A DNA stretch of 64,000 bases, from NCBI RefSeq assembly GCF_040409805.1, contig NZ_CP099572.1:1984001-2048000 (forward strand), written 5' to 3'. Under the pieces are notes generated by a model. It ran no database searches, had not been told where the DNA came from, and saw nothing but the letters and a program-made list of their open reading frames with translations. The DNA comes from Polynucleobacter sp. MWH-UH23A. GTDB lineage: Bacteria; Pseudomonadota; Gammaproteobacteria; Burkholderiales; Burkholderiaceae. The translations under genes and the position numbers were made by a program. This document shows positions 9,519 through 18,387 of the stretch, piece by piece (the stretch's first letter is position 1; each line of letters opens with the position of its first letter).

Positions 9519-9573
9519 CAGGGGTTATGTAACACCCTGATTTATCTACTGAAATTTGTACACAAGTTTGTGT
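9519..9573. promoter_or_regulatory. Two inverted repeats ahead of the RND efflux operon
   Basis: The gap between glmS and the efflux operon holds two small dyads. One is CAGGG...CCCTG with an inner GTTA/TAAC pair (9519-9539). The other is ACACAA-GT-TTGTGT (9560-9573). The first could be the glmS terminator or an operator, but it lacks a following run of five or more Ts. The second looks like an operator half-site pair. Since the efflux operon has no regulator gene beside it, these are candidate sites for a distant repressor. The base pairing is seen directly; the role is inferred. Confidence 0.4.
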
Positions 9574-9594
9574 GAAAGTCAAATAGGCAAAAAA

Positions 9595-11427
9595 TTATTC
9601 GACTGTTACGCTTTTCGCTAAATTACGTGGCTTATCAACATCTGTGCCACGAGCGCATGCTGTGTGATATGCCAATAACTGCAGTGGAACAACATGCAGA
9701 ATAGGTGAAAGGTTTCCATAATGCTCTGGCAATCGAATCACATTGATGCCATCGCTATTCACGATTTCGGTATCTTGATCAGCAAAGACATATAACTTAC
9801 CGCCACGTGCCTTTACCTCTTGCATATTGGACTTCAGCTTTTCAAGTAGTACATCATTAGGTGCAACTGTCACTACTGGCATTTTGTCTGTTACTAGCGC
9901 CAATGGCCCATGCTTAAGTTCACCTGCAGGATAAGCTTCCGCATGAATATAAGAAATCTCTTTGAGCTTCAAAGCACCCTCAAGGGCGATTGGATAGTGA
10001 AGACCGCGACCCAAGAAGAGTGCGTTCTCGCATTTTGAGAACGCATCACTCCAAGCCATGATCTGCGGCTCAAGCGCTAACACTGCATGTAATGCTTTAG
10101 GCAAATGACGCAACTCGCGCAATAACTCTTTTTCTTTTTCGGCGCTTACTTTTCCAGCGCGCTTTGCCAAAGATATGGCTAGCAGATATAAAGCTAACAA
10201 CTGCGTGGTAAATGCTTTAGTTGAGGCAACGCCGATTTCTGTACCAGCCTTGGTTAAAAAATGCCAGAGGGTCTCACGAACCATCGCGCTACTTGCAACG
10301 TTGCAGATTGCCAATGTGTAACGATGTCCAAGCTCCTTGGCGTGACGCAATGCCGCCAAAGTATCGGCCGTTTCACCCGATTGTGAAACCACAACAACTA
10401 ACGCTTTCGGGTTTGGGACTGTTGTGCGATAACGATACTCGCTAGCAATCTCGACTTGCGTTGGAATACCCGCAATATCTTCTAGCCAATATTTAGCAAC
10501 GCACGCCGAGTAATAACTAGTTCCACAAGCCAAAATCAAAATTTGATCGAATGCCTCCCACTCACCTGGTTTGGCTCCAAATAACTCTGGTCCAAATGAA
10601 GCGATATTGGCAAGCGTATCGCCAATTGCTCTGGGTTGTTCAAAGATTTCTTTTTGCATGTAATGCTGATAAGGGCCAAGATCGACGGAATCCGCTTGCG
10701 CTGGCATAGGCTTGCGCTCGCGCTCCACCGACTTACTACTTTGATTCAATACTTCGACACTATCAGCCTTCAAGACAGCTACATCACCCTCTTCTAAATA
10801 CATCATGGAGTGAGCACGGCCTGCTAATGCAAGAGCATCTGATGCTAAAAAATTTTCATGGTTACCTAACGCAATTACTAAAGGAGAGCCAACTCGCGCA
10901 CCTATCAATGTGTCTGGACTATCTTGGGCAATCACTCCAATTGCATAGGCTCCATGCAACTTTGGTAATACCGTCTTTACTGCATCTGCAATACTTTTTT
11001 GACCGCTACCAACATATTGCTGATGAATTAAATGAGCAATCACTTCTGTATCGGTCTCAGAACTAAAAACATATCCAGCCGCTATTAACTCTGTGCGAAG
11101 AACTTCATAGTTTTCAATAATGCCGTTATGAACTACCGCAATCAGTCCATTTGAAATGTGAGGATGAGCGTTTTGAGTATCCGGCTTTCCATGCGTTGCC
11201 CAGCGAGTATGGGCAATCCCAAGAGTTCCCTTGAAATCTTTACCTTGCTCAGCTAATTCAGAAACGCGAGCAGTAGTACGAGCCCGCTCGATAGGATGCC
11301 TTGCGTCATCACCATTTATAACCGCAAAGCCACAAGAATCATAGCCACGATACTCAAGACGGCGTAAACCCTCTACCAATACCTCAACGATATTTTGGTG
11401 AGAGGCTGCACCAACAATGCCGCACAT
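9595..11427 (-). CDS. glmS: Glutamine--fructose-6-phosphate aminotransferase (isomerizing)
   Basis: GlmS makes glucosamine-6-phosphate from fructose-6-phosphate and glutamine, the first step towards UDP-GlcNAc for peptidoglycan and lipid A. The 610-residue protein starts MCGIVGA, leaving Cys2 as the glutaminase nucleophile after Met removal. The Ntn-type glutaminase domain fills about residues 1-240. Two SIS sugar-isomerase domains follow, with [10 protein letters not shown] and [12 protein letters not shown] in the first, and the C-terminus is the conserved LAKSVTVE. It overlaps glmU by one base (TAATG). No glmS ribozyme is expected upstream, because the gene sits directly behind glmU. Confidence 0.97.
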   Translation of the reverse strand: MCGIVGAASHQNIVEVLVEGLRRLEYRGYDSCGFAVINGDDARHPIERARTTARVSELAEQGKDFKGTLGIAHTRWATHGKPDTQNAHPHISNGLIAVVHNGIIENYEVLRTELIAAGYVFSSETDTEVIAHLIHQQYVGSGQKSIADAVKTVLPKLHGAYAIGVIAQDSPDTLIGARVGSPLVIALGNHENFLASDALALAGRAHSMMYLEEGDVAVLKADSVEVLNQSSKSVERERKPMPAQADSVDLGPYQHYMQKEIFEQPRAIGDTLANIASFGPELFGAKPGEWEAFDQILILACGTSYYSACVAKYWLEDIAGIPTQVEIASEYRYRTTVPNPKALVVVVSQSGETADTLAALRHAKELGHRYTLAICNVASSAMVRETLWHFLTKAGTEIGVASTKAFTTQLLALYLLAISLAKRAGKVSAEKEKELLRELRHLPKALHAVLALEPQIMAWSDAFSKCENALFLGRGLHYPIALEGALKLKEISYIHAEAYPAGELKHGPLALVTDKMPVVTVAPNDVLLEKLKSNMQEVKARGGKLYVFADQDTEIVNSDGINVIRLPEHYGNLSPILHVVPLQLLAYHTACARGTDVDKPRNLAKSVTVE

Positions 11428-12932
11428 TATTTTTTACCCTTAGCTTTAATCACTTTTTTCAAGGGCTTTTTTGATGTCGTTTTTTTAGTCGTTACTTTTT
11501 TGGCGGCCAACTTCTTAGAAACAACTTTTTCTTTCTTGACAGGGCGCTGCCACTGCAAAGAAACTTGTTTTGCTCTTGAAACAGTAAGTTGATTGGCTGG
11601 CGCATCTTTAGTAAGAGTTGTTCCGGCGCCCAAAGTAGCGCCACGGCCTACACGGACAGGTGCAACTAACTGGGTGTCGGAACCGATAAATACATCATCC
11701 TCAATAATGGTCTGGTGCTTGTTAACGCCATCGTAATTGCAAGTAATAGTTCCTGCGCCAATATTGACTCTTGTACCAACAATAGAATCGCCAACATAAG
11801 CCAAATGATTTGCTTTGCTGTTTGCCGCAATCTTGCTATTCTTCACCTCAACAAAATTTCCAATATGCACATCATTTGACAAATCAGTGCCAGGTCTTAG
11901 TCGTGCATAAGGGCCAATGAGGGATTGATTGCCAACCTTAGCGCCATCGAGATGACTGTATGCATGAATAGCGACACCTTTACCAATGGTGCTATTGCGA
12001 ATAATGCAATATGGTCCAATTTTTGCTCCAGCAGCTAAGGTAACGCAGCCCTCAAATACGCAACCAACATCGATAAATACATCGGGTCCGCACTCTAAAT
12101 TCCCACGAACATCAATACGCGCAGGATCAGCAAGCGATACTCCTGAGTCCATTAACTGATTTGCGATATTGAGTTGATGAACGCGCTCTAAGCTTGCTAA
12201 TTGCTCACGACTGTTAACGCCAACAGTTTCATATTCATTGTCAGCCTGGGCTGTGCGAATGGGCACACCATCTTTTACCGCCATTGCAATCACATCAGTT
12301 AAGTAATACTCGCCCTGCGCATTGCTAGCACGCAATGCTTTGAGCCATTTTTTTAAAGAGTTTGTTGGCAACACCATGATGCCGGTATTAATTTCTTGAA
12401 TAGCCTTCTGCACCACTGAAGCATCTTTTTCTTCAACAATTTCTTTTACAGAACCATCAGCATCTCGCACGATACGACCATAGCCCGTTGGATTACTCAA
12501 ATTCTGGGTCAGCAAAGCTAAGGCGCAATCTTTACCACGCACACCGTCAGCTAATTTGGCCAACTTACTTAAGGTTTTTTGCGTTGTAAGAGGAACATCT
12601 CCATACAAAACCAAAGTTGGCTCTTGTGTATCCAATTTTGGCAATGCTTGCAAAAGAGCGTGGCCTGTACCTTTTTGCTGCGCTTGAAGTGCAGTGCTCA
12701 CCTTGCTAAATCTAGGATCTTCTTTAGCGGTGCTAGATAAAAATTCTTTAACGTCGACAGCGCCATGTCCAATAACCACCACTGGACCTTTTTTGGAAGA
12801 CTTACCTTGAAGCGCTAGTGCAGTATCGAGAACATGATGCAAAAGGGGTTTGCCTGCCAGCGTTTGTAAAACCTTTGGTAACGCGGATTTCATCCGCTTT
12901 CCCTGCCCAGCAGCCAATATGACGATATTCAT
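11427..12932 (-). CDS. glmU: Bifunctional GlmU: GlcN-1-P acetyltransferase / GlcNAc-1-P uridyltransferase
   Basis: GlmU makes UDP-GlcNAc. The N-terminal pyrophosphorylase domain shows LAAGQGKRM with SALPKVL, then QQKGTGHAL and LYGDVPL. The C-terminal part is a left-handed beta-helix of hexapeptide repeats with [16 protein letters not shown] and [13 protein letters not shown], which carry the acetyltransferase site. The usual protein is about 455 residues, whereas this one has 501. The extra C-terminal segment of about 40 residues is roughly half lysine with Ala, Thr, Ser and Val, like a histone H1 tail. The start overlaps the ttcA stop (ATGA), so ttcA, glmU and glmS form one transcription unit. 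Confidence 0.96.
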   Translation of the reverse strand: MNIVILAAGQGKRMKSALPKVLQTLAGKPLLHHVLDTALALQGKSSKKGPVVVIGHGAVDVKEFLSSTAKEDPRFSKVSTALQAQQKGTGHALLQALPKLDTQEPTLVLYGDVPLTTQKTLSKLAKLADGVRGKDCALALLTQNLSNPTGYGRIVRDADGSVKEIVEEKDASVVQKAIQEINTGIMVLPTNSLKKWLKALRASNAQGEYYLTDVIAMAVKDGVPIRTAQADNEYETVGVNSREQLASLERVHQLNIANQLMDSGVSLADPARIDVRGNLECGPDVFIDVGCVFEGCVTLAAGAKIGPYCIIRNSTIGKGVAIHAYSHLDGAKVGNQSLIGPYARLRPGTDLSNDVHIGNFVEVKNSKIAANSKANHLAYVGDSIVGTRVNIGAGTITCNYDGVNKHQTIIEDDVFIGSDTQLVAPVRVGRGATLGAGTTLTKDAPANQLTVSRAKQVSLQWQRPVKKEKVVSKKLAAKKVTTKKTTSKKPLKKVIKAKGKK

Positions 12933-13837
12933 AAGGGGGAATTATAAGTCCCTTGCACAAGGGTTCCGCAAGCCAATTCGTCTAATTCCGATTCATCAAT
13001 TGCCTTGTCCCCCAAAGATCTTGCAGCAATGCCTGTTAACTTTGTTGAAATCTCGAGATTTTTAAAGTCAAAAGCCTCGGCATCCATTAAATGCGAAGGA
13101 ACAATATGGTGCATCGAACGGAATAGATTTTCTACACGGCCTGGGTGCTTCTTTTCCCAATCACGCAACATTTCTTTCATTACCTGGCGCTGTAAATTAG
13201 GCTGACTACCGCAAAGATCACAAGGAATGATTGGGAAGTTCATATCGCCTGCATAACGTTCCAATAATTTCTCGGGCACATAAGCGAGCGGCCTAATCAC
13301 AATATGCTTACCATCATCGGATCGCAACTTTGGCGGCATGCCTTTGAGCTTGCCTGCGTAAAACATATTAAGCATTAGCGTTTCAAGAATGTCATCTCGG
13401 TGATGGCCTAATGCAATCTTTGTAGCGCCCAACTCATCTGCCACCCTATATAAGATACCGCGACGCAAACGTGAACAGAGTCCACAGGTTGTTTTACCTT
13501 CTGGAATAACACGCTTTACGATGCTGTAAGTATCTTGCTCTTCAATATGAAATTGAATGCCCAAACTCTTCAAATAGTTCGGCAATATTTCCGCTGGAAA
13601 ATTGGGTTGCTTCTGATCTAAATTGACGGCCACAATTTCAAAATGAACCGGCGCGCGTTCACGTAATTTCATCAAAATATCTAGCATGGCATAACTATCT
13701 TTACCGCCAGATACGCACACCATTACCTTATCGCCATCTTCAATCATGCCAAAATCGCCAATAGCCTGGCCAACTAGACGGCAGAGCTTTTTCTCTAGCT
13801 TATTTTCTTCAAAAGCAACTTTACGAATATCGCCCAT
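12929..13837 (-). CDS. ttcA: tRNA 2-thiocytidine(32) synthetase
   Basis: TtcA thiolates cytidine 32 of certain tRNAs, using ATP and an iron-sulfur cluster. The PP-loop is [12 protein letters not shown]. The cluster cysteines are in [12 protein letters not shown] and in the later PCDLCGSQ, and [14 protein letters not shown] is the second ATP-site block. The length, 302 residues from the ATG I chose, fits the family. A GTG two codons upstream is possible but adds only Met-Leu. It is the first gene of the ttcA-glmU-glmS unit and lies 26 bp behind folB. Confidence 0.95.
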   Translation of the reverse strand: MGDIRKVAFEENKLEKKLCRLVGQAIGDFGMIEDGDKVMVCVSGGKDSYAMLDILMKLRERAPVHFEIVAVNLDQKQPNFPAEILPNYLKSLGIQFHIEEQDTYSIVKRVIPEGKTTCGLCSRLRRGILYRVADELGATKIALGHHRDDILETLMLNMFYAGKLKGMPPKLRSDDGKHIVIRPLAYVPEKLLERYAGDMNFPIIPCDLCGSQPNLQRQVMKEMLRDWEKKHPGRVENLFRSMHHIVPSHLMDAEAFDFKNLEISTKLTGIAARSLGDKAIDESELDELACGTLVQGTYNSPL

Positions 13838-13863
13838 AAGCACTCAATTCTTTTGTAATAGAT

Positions 13864-14259
13864 TCAAGACTGCTTTATACGAAATACTTCTACGCCCACT
13901 GAATGGCAGTCTGAATACACATCGGGTTTTGATGTACTGACGCGCGCTGCTAAAACCTTAGGATGCGCCAACATGGCAGTAATAATGTCATCGCAAAAGG
14001 TCTCTTGAAGCTGTATATGCCCCTTAGAGGCAAGCTCTTTGATCGTTTCGCGCATAAAATCGTAATCCACTACTTCATTCAATTGATCCTGAGTTGGCGT
14101 ATTCATGGCAAGAGGAATGTACAGATCGACATTCAAAATTACTCGTTGTTCTGCCTTTTTCTCAAAGTCATGAACGCCAATATTGATATAGATTTCATAG
14201 TCACGCAAAAACAAACGTCGACAGTCAATTAAAGCAGGATGCGAAAGAATGGCGTGCAT
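13864..14259 (-). CDS. folB: Dihydroneopterin aldolase
   Basis: FolB converts dihydroneopterin to 6-hydroxymethyl-dihydropterin in folate synthesis. The 131-residue protein shows the family pattern IYINIGVHDFEKKAEQRVILNVDL near the start, with the conserved glutamate after FEK, then DYDFMRETI, and the lysine in STSKPDVYSD. A ten-residue N-terminal leader precedes the core. The upstream gene is a pteridine-reductase-like SDR, which supports a shared folate role. The start is the only well-placed ATG. Confidence 0.92.
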   Translation of the reverse strand: MHAILSHPALIDCRRLFLRDYEIYINIGVHDFEKKAEQRVILNVDLYIPLAMNTPTQDQLNEVVDYDFMRETIKELASKGHIQLQETFCDDIITAMLAHPKVLAARVSTSKPDVYSDCHSVGVEVFRIKQS

Positions 14260-14296
14260 AAATAGGGAATTTTTTCTAAACGCTTAGTTTGAATAC

Positions 14297-15106
14297 TTAG
14301 TTGGTTTTAAACATCACATCACGTGATGAGGGTAATAAATGTTGGCCACCATCTACATAGAGTGTCGTTCCGGTGATGGCATTAGCATTAGCCAAGAATA
14401 CAGCCGCACTAGCAATATCAGCTGGCGTAGATGATTGACCTAGTGGCGTCATTTTATGAGCCTGAGCGAACCCGGATTGCGACTGATCACCCGATGGTAA
14501 TGAAATACCTGGTGCCAATCCAAGTACCCTGAGATGAGGAGCGAAATCCATTGCCAAAGTTTCAACTGAAGAAGCGAGGGCTGCTTTTGATAATGTGTAA
14601 GACAGGTAATCTGGATTGAGATTAATTAACTTTTGATCAAGCAACTGAATTACAGATGGAATCACATCGAACGTTTGCTTTTTCTCTTTTTGAAATGTAA
14701 ACATGGATTGCGCCAGTAAAACAGGTGCTAGTAAATTGACCTGCATATGATCCAGCAAGGATTTACCAGTTAAAGGCGTACCGGAATTAGCTCGGTCATA
14801 TTCAAAAATTGAAGCGCTATTAACTAAACAATGCAAATTAGGAAATTGTCGAGTTACATCGGCAAATAGACTTTTGACGGCCTCCTCAATCGCCAAATCA
14901 GCCTGAAATGCAATGGCCTTGACGCCAAGACGCTGTATATCAGCTACAGTTTCCTCTGCTTCTTGCCGAGAACGGCCATAATGAACTGCCACCTCCCATC
15001 CCTGGCACGCAAACTGCAAAGCAATTTCACGACCAAGGCGCTTACCAGCACCAGTCACTAAAACTGCTTTTTGTTGCTCTGAAGGATGGGCTGAACTCGG
15101 GTTCAA
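14297..15106 (-). CDS. SDR oxidoreductase, pteridine reductase-like (FolM type)
   Basis: This 269-residue short-chain dehydrogenase has the dinucleotide motif TGAGKRLGREIA near residue 19, with a basic residue pattern (HYGRSR) that suggests NADPH. The catalytic pair is YTLSK and the SDR serine lies in NSASIFEYD. The basic residue after TGAG and the position directly upstream of folB match pteridine reductase or dihydromonapterin reductase (FolM) proteins, which keep pterins reduced. That role is inferred from motif and context; a general ketoreductase is possible. It diverges from the MidA-type methyltransferase with only 25 bp between starts. Confidence 0.82.
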   Translation of the reverse strand: MNPSSAHPSEQQKAVLVTGAGKRLGREIALQFACQGWEVAVHYGRSRQEAEETVADIQRLGVKAIAFQADLAIEEAVKSLFADVTRQFPNLHCLVNSASIFEYDRANSGTPLTGKSLLDHMQVNLLAPVLLAQSMFTFQKEKKQTFDVIPSVIQLLDQKLINLNPDYLSYTLSKAALASSVETLAMDFAPHLRVLGLAPGISLPSGDQSQSGFAQAHKMTPLGQSSTPADIASAAVFLANANAITGTTLYVDGGQHLLPSSRDVMFKTN

Positions 15107-15131
15107 TTAAATTCTCTTAGACTAGCGAGCT

Positions 15132-16319
15132 ATGGATATTACCTTGACCAGCCAAGAAACGGAGCATAGCGAGCTTCTAAAGGCAAAAATAGCCTCTCAG
15201 ATCGCCTCCCAAGGGGGCTGGCTGCCTTTTTCTCGCTATATGGAGATGGCCCTCTATGAGCCCGGAATGGGCTATTACAGCGCGGGCGCTCACAAATTAG
15301 GTGCTGGAGGGGATTTCACGACAGCCCCTGAACTTAGCCCGCTATTTGGGGCCGCGATTTGCTCGACCCTCATTTCAGTGCTAGAGGGTCTTCAGCAGAG
15401 AGGATTGCCTACCCAGATCTTGGAATTTGGTGCAGGCACTGGGAAGTTAGCCGCGTCCATACTGACGCGACTTCATGATCTTGGATTTGCTTTAGATCAC
15501 TACAGCATTATCGAAATCTCTCCGGACCTTGCTCAGCGCCAAAAAGAGCGCATTCAAAAGACTATCGAAGAACTCAATACGCCAACTCAATGTCAGTGGC
15601 TAAATGAACTGCCAAAAAATTTCTCAGGCGTGATCTTGGCAAACGAAGTAATCGATGCGATTCCCTGCGACACCATCATTTATCAAAACGGGTTTTGGTA
15701 TTCGCATGGCGTAGCTTTTGAAAACAATAAACTTGTTTGGAAAACAGGTGCCCCTGTTAATCAAAGTCTTCTTCCTGAAACTTTATTGACTGGAAATTTT
15801 TCTGAAGGCTACGTCACCGAGCTACATACGCCGGCAATCGCCTGGATGCATCACGTTACACAGCACTTAGATAGTGGTTTATTTCTAACGTTTGATTATG
15901 GTTTTCCAGAGAGCGAGTATTACCACTTACAAAGAACTGAGGGAACGCTGATGGCACATCATCGCCATCATGCGATTCAAGATCCGTTTTATCTACCGGG
16001 GCTATGCGATATAACAACGCATGTTGAATGGTCGCAAATTGCACGTGCTGCGCTAGCAGAAAACGCTGATGATGTTTATTTAACAAATCAGGCAGCCTAT
16101 CTTTTAGATGCTGGCATTGGTGACATCGCACTCGAAATTGGCGACCCTGATAATCCAGAAACATTTCTGCCAATCTCTAACTCACTGCAAAAACTTCTAT
16201 CTGAAGCAGAGATGGGCGAATTATTTAAAGCCTTTGCTTTTTCCAAAAGACTTAAGCAAATCCTGCCAGGACATACTTTGGAAGACTTACCAGGATTGCG
16301 CGGTAGAAATCGGCTTTAG
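15132..16319 (+). CDS. MidA/NDUFAF7-family SAM-dependent methyltransferase
   Basis: This 395-residue protein belongs to the DUF185/MidA family. Early blocks are GGWLPFSRYMEMALYEPG and YYSAGAHKLGAGGDFTTAPE. The SAM-binding glycine motif is EFGAGTGKLA, and LANEVIDAIPCD carries the acidic residues. In mitochondria the homologue NDUFAF7 methylates an arginine of the complex I subunit NDUFS2; the bacterial substrate is unknown. The length is normal. The gene is alone on its strand between the SDR gene and cca. An NDUFA9-like gene lies 1.1 kb away, which may or may not be meaningful. Confidence 0.88.
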   Translation: MDITLTSQETEHSELLKAKIASQIASQGGWLPFSRYMEMALYEPGMGYYSAGAHKLGAGGDFTTAPELSPLFGAAICSTLISVLEGLQQRGLPTQILEFGAGTGKLAASILTRLHDLGFALDHYSIIEISPDLAQRQKERIQKTIEELNTPTQCQWLNELPKNFSGVILANEVIDAIPCDTIIYQNGFWYSHGVAFENNKLVWKTGAPVNQSLLPETLLTGNFSEGYVTELHTPAIAWMHHVTQHLDSGLFLTFDYGFPESEYYHLQRTEGTLMAHHRHHAIQDPFYLPGLCDITTHVEWSQIARAALAENADDVYLTNQAAYLLDAGIGDIALEIGDPDNPETFLPISNSLQKLLSEAEMGELFKAFAFSKRLKQILPGHTLEDLPGLRGRNRL

Positions 16320-16333
16320 CAAATTTTAGAAAA

Positions 16334-17461
16334 TTAACCTTGAAGCGCCGTAGTAATTGCGGCCAATCTTGCCGCCTCAAATGCACTGCCGATACGCTCA
16401 CCATTAGAGCGATCTTCGGCAGCAACCCCAGCAATGATCTCTGCAGTGTTGATCGCTTGTGCGTTACGCATCGCTTTCACTAAAGGCGCAACACCTAACC
16501 CAATATTTTGAGCAAGATTCAGCAGAGCTTGTCCACGATCAGGCTTGCGCCAAATATCCGCGCGGTTGAACCAAGCTAATACATCAACAGGTTGAAAATG
16601 AAGTGGGCTCTTATTGGTCAATGCCAATAAATCGCTAAAAATTTCGCTAAAGTCACGAACCTCTATTGGCATGCGAACACAATCAGCCCAGGAACGAATC
16701 TCTGCAGCAGATATATTCATCAAAACCACTGCGCAGCGCTCTTCTAATGAATTTCCCGCCGCACCCAAATGAGCCAACATTGCTTCACGAAATTCTTCTT
16801 GTGATAGTTGGCTTGCGAGCGTCGGCGCCAATATTGTTTTTGCAGCCCCAGTATCCAGTAGAACCTGGAACATATGCATAGGCTTGCTAGCCACCAAGCC
16901 CCTGGCCAATTCCTGCCAAATACGTTCAGCAGACAAAACGCGCAACTCATCTGCCCGAACAATTGCCTTTAAAGCCAGCATCGTTTCATCGGCAATACTG
17001 AACTCCGGAAAGCGCGCAGCAAAACGAGCAATACGCAATAGACGAAGTGGATCTTCTGCAAATGCATCTGAAACATGTCGAAAAACTTTAGCAGCTAAAT
17101 CTTCTTGACCGTTATAAGGATCCAAAATTGGCCCATGCAAGCTTCCATCTTCGCCAACCTCTTGAGCCATCGCATTAATCGTCAAATCACGACGTAATAA
17201 ATCCTGCTCTAGAGTGACAGATGGGTCGGCATAAAAATGAAATCCTTTATAGCCTTTGCCAGTCTTACGCTCAGTGCGAGCTAAAGCGTATTCCGCTTGA
17301 GTATCGGGATGCAGAAAAACAGGGAAATCTTTGCCCACAGGGCGAAATCCTTTGGCAAGCATCTCCTCTACGCTCGAGCCCACCACGACATAATCAATGT
17401 CATGCACTGGCAAGCCCATTAAGGCATCGCGTATCGCTCCGCCGACAGCGTAAAACTTCAT
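16334..17461 (-). CDS. cca: CCA-adding tRNA nucleotidyltransferase, HD domain not seen
   Basis: Cca adds or repairs the 3' CCA of tRNAs. The head domain is class [12 protein letters not shown], then the metal-binding DIDYVVVG, then [26 protein letters not shown] and [15 protein letters not shown]. The protein has 375 residues, while the E. coli enzyme has 412 and ends in an HD phosphohydrolase domain. In this C-terminal part I see no His-Asp pair of that kind, so it probably lacks the phosphohydrolase activities. The gene overlaps the upstream NDUFA9-like gene by 4 bp (ATGA). Confidence 0.93.
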   Translation of the reverse strand: MKFYAVGGAIRDALMGLPVHDIDYVVVGSSVEEMLAKGFRPVGKDFPVFLHPDTQAEYALARTERKTGKGYKGFHFYADPSVTLEQDLLRRDLTINAMAQEVGEDGSLHGPILDPYNGQEDLAAKVFRHVSDAFAEDPLRLLRIARFAARFPEFSIADETMLALKAIVRADELRVLSAERIWQELARGLVASKPMHMFQVLLDTGAAKTILAPTLASQLSQEEFREAMLAHLGAAGNSLEERCAVVLMNISAAEIRSWADCVRMPIEVRDFSEIFSDLLALTNKSPLHFQPVDVLAWFNRADIWRKPDRGQALLNLAQNIGLGVAPLVKAMRNAQAINTAEIIAGVAAEDRSNGERIGSAFEAARLAAITTALQG

Positions 17462-18369
17462 CCCGAGGTGCTTTCCATATGACGACGACTGATATTAAAT
17501 ACTTGCGTTAATGCATCGATACTATTTTCAGGAAGAATGTTTGGCAATTGCATTGAAGCGATATTGTCTCGGGACATTAGCGTAGGCCCAGGTAAAAACT
17601 CAAAGGCTAATGCCTGTAAATAACCTACAAAGGCTGGCACAGGGATAATCCAGCAAGAAGTTTTTGTTTTTTGTTTAGCCAATTCCACAATTTCTTGCAT
17701 CGTATATACCTGAGGACCCACTAAATCATATGATTGGTGAATTGTCTGAGGTAATTTCAGCGCTTTAACAAATGCAGAGGCAACATCATCAACACTAACT
17801 GGCTGAAACCTTGCTTGATAGTTAGCCAGCGGCATTAATGGCAGCAACTTTGTTAACTTAGAAAATAAATTAATAAATCGGTCCTGTGCGCCAAAAATGA
17901 CTGATGGTCTAAAAATAGTCCAATCTAAATTGCTAGCTTTGACTGCCAACTCGCCATCACCCTTGCTTCGTTGATACATAGATGGGCCATCAGCGTCTGC
18001 GCCGAGCGCGCTCATATGAAGATAACGCTTGAGACCATGTAACTGCATCGCAGTAATAATGTTTTTAGGTAAATCTACATGAGCAGATTTAAATACCTTG
18101 CCATAAGGCTGGGCTGGCTTATCGTGCAACACACCCACTAAATTAATTACTGCGCCGTTAGGCTTAATACGCGAGCACAAATCTTGCAAAGCATCAAACT
18201 CATGAATGTTTGCGTCTTCAATATGCACCTTAGGCAACAGGCGCAATTCACGGCCAGTTGATGGGTGTCTAGACGGAATCAAGACAGAGTAACCAGCTAA
18301 CTGCAGTTGCGCAGCCAAGACTCTCCCTACAAAGCCATTGCCTCCAATTAACAAAATGTCATATTGCAT
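17458..18369 (-). CDS. NDUFA9-like NAD(P)-dependent epimerase/SDR protein
   Basis: This 303-residue atypical extended SDR begins with the Rossmann motif [13 protein letters not shown] and continues with [19 protein letters not shown], where the YXRSK pair stands in for YXXXK. The block [16 protein letters not shown] is typical for the NDUFA9/complex-I 39-kDa-like group of NAD(P)-binding proteins. In mitochondria NDUFA9 is an accessory subunit; in bacteria such proteins are widespread with no settled role. It is cotranscribed with cca (4-bp overlap) and follows the lytic transglycosylase gene by 18 bp. Confidence 0.85.
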   Translation of the reverse strand: MQYDILLIGGNGFVGRVLAAQLQLAGYSVLIPSRHPSTGRELRLLPKVHIEDANIHEFDALQDLCSRIKPNGAVINLVGVLHDKPAQPYGKVFKSAHVDLPKNIITAMQLHGLKRYLHMSALGADADGPSMYQRSKGDGELAVKASNLDWTIFRPSVIFGAQDRFINLFSKLTKLLPLMPLANYQARFQPVSVDDVASAFVKALKLPQTIHQSYDLVGPQVYTMQEIVELAKQKTKTSCWIIPVPAFVGYLQALAFEFLPGPTLMSRDNIASMQLPNILPENSIDALTQVFNISRRHMESTSG

Positions 18370-18387
18370 AGCATTCCTCTTAACAAC

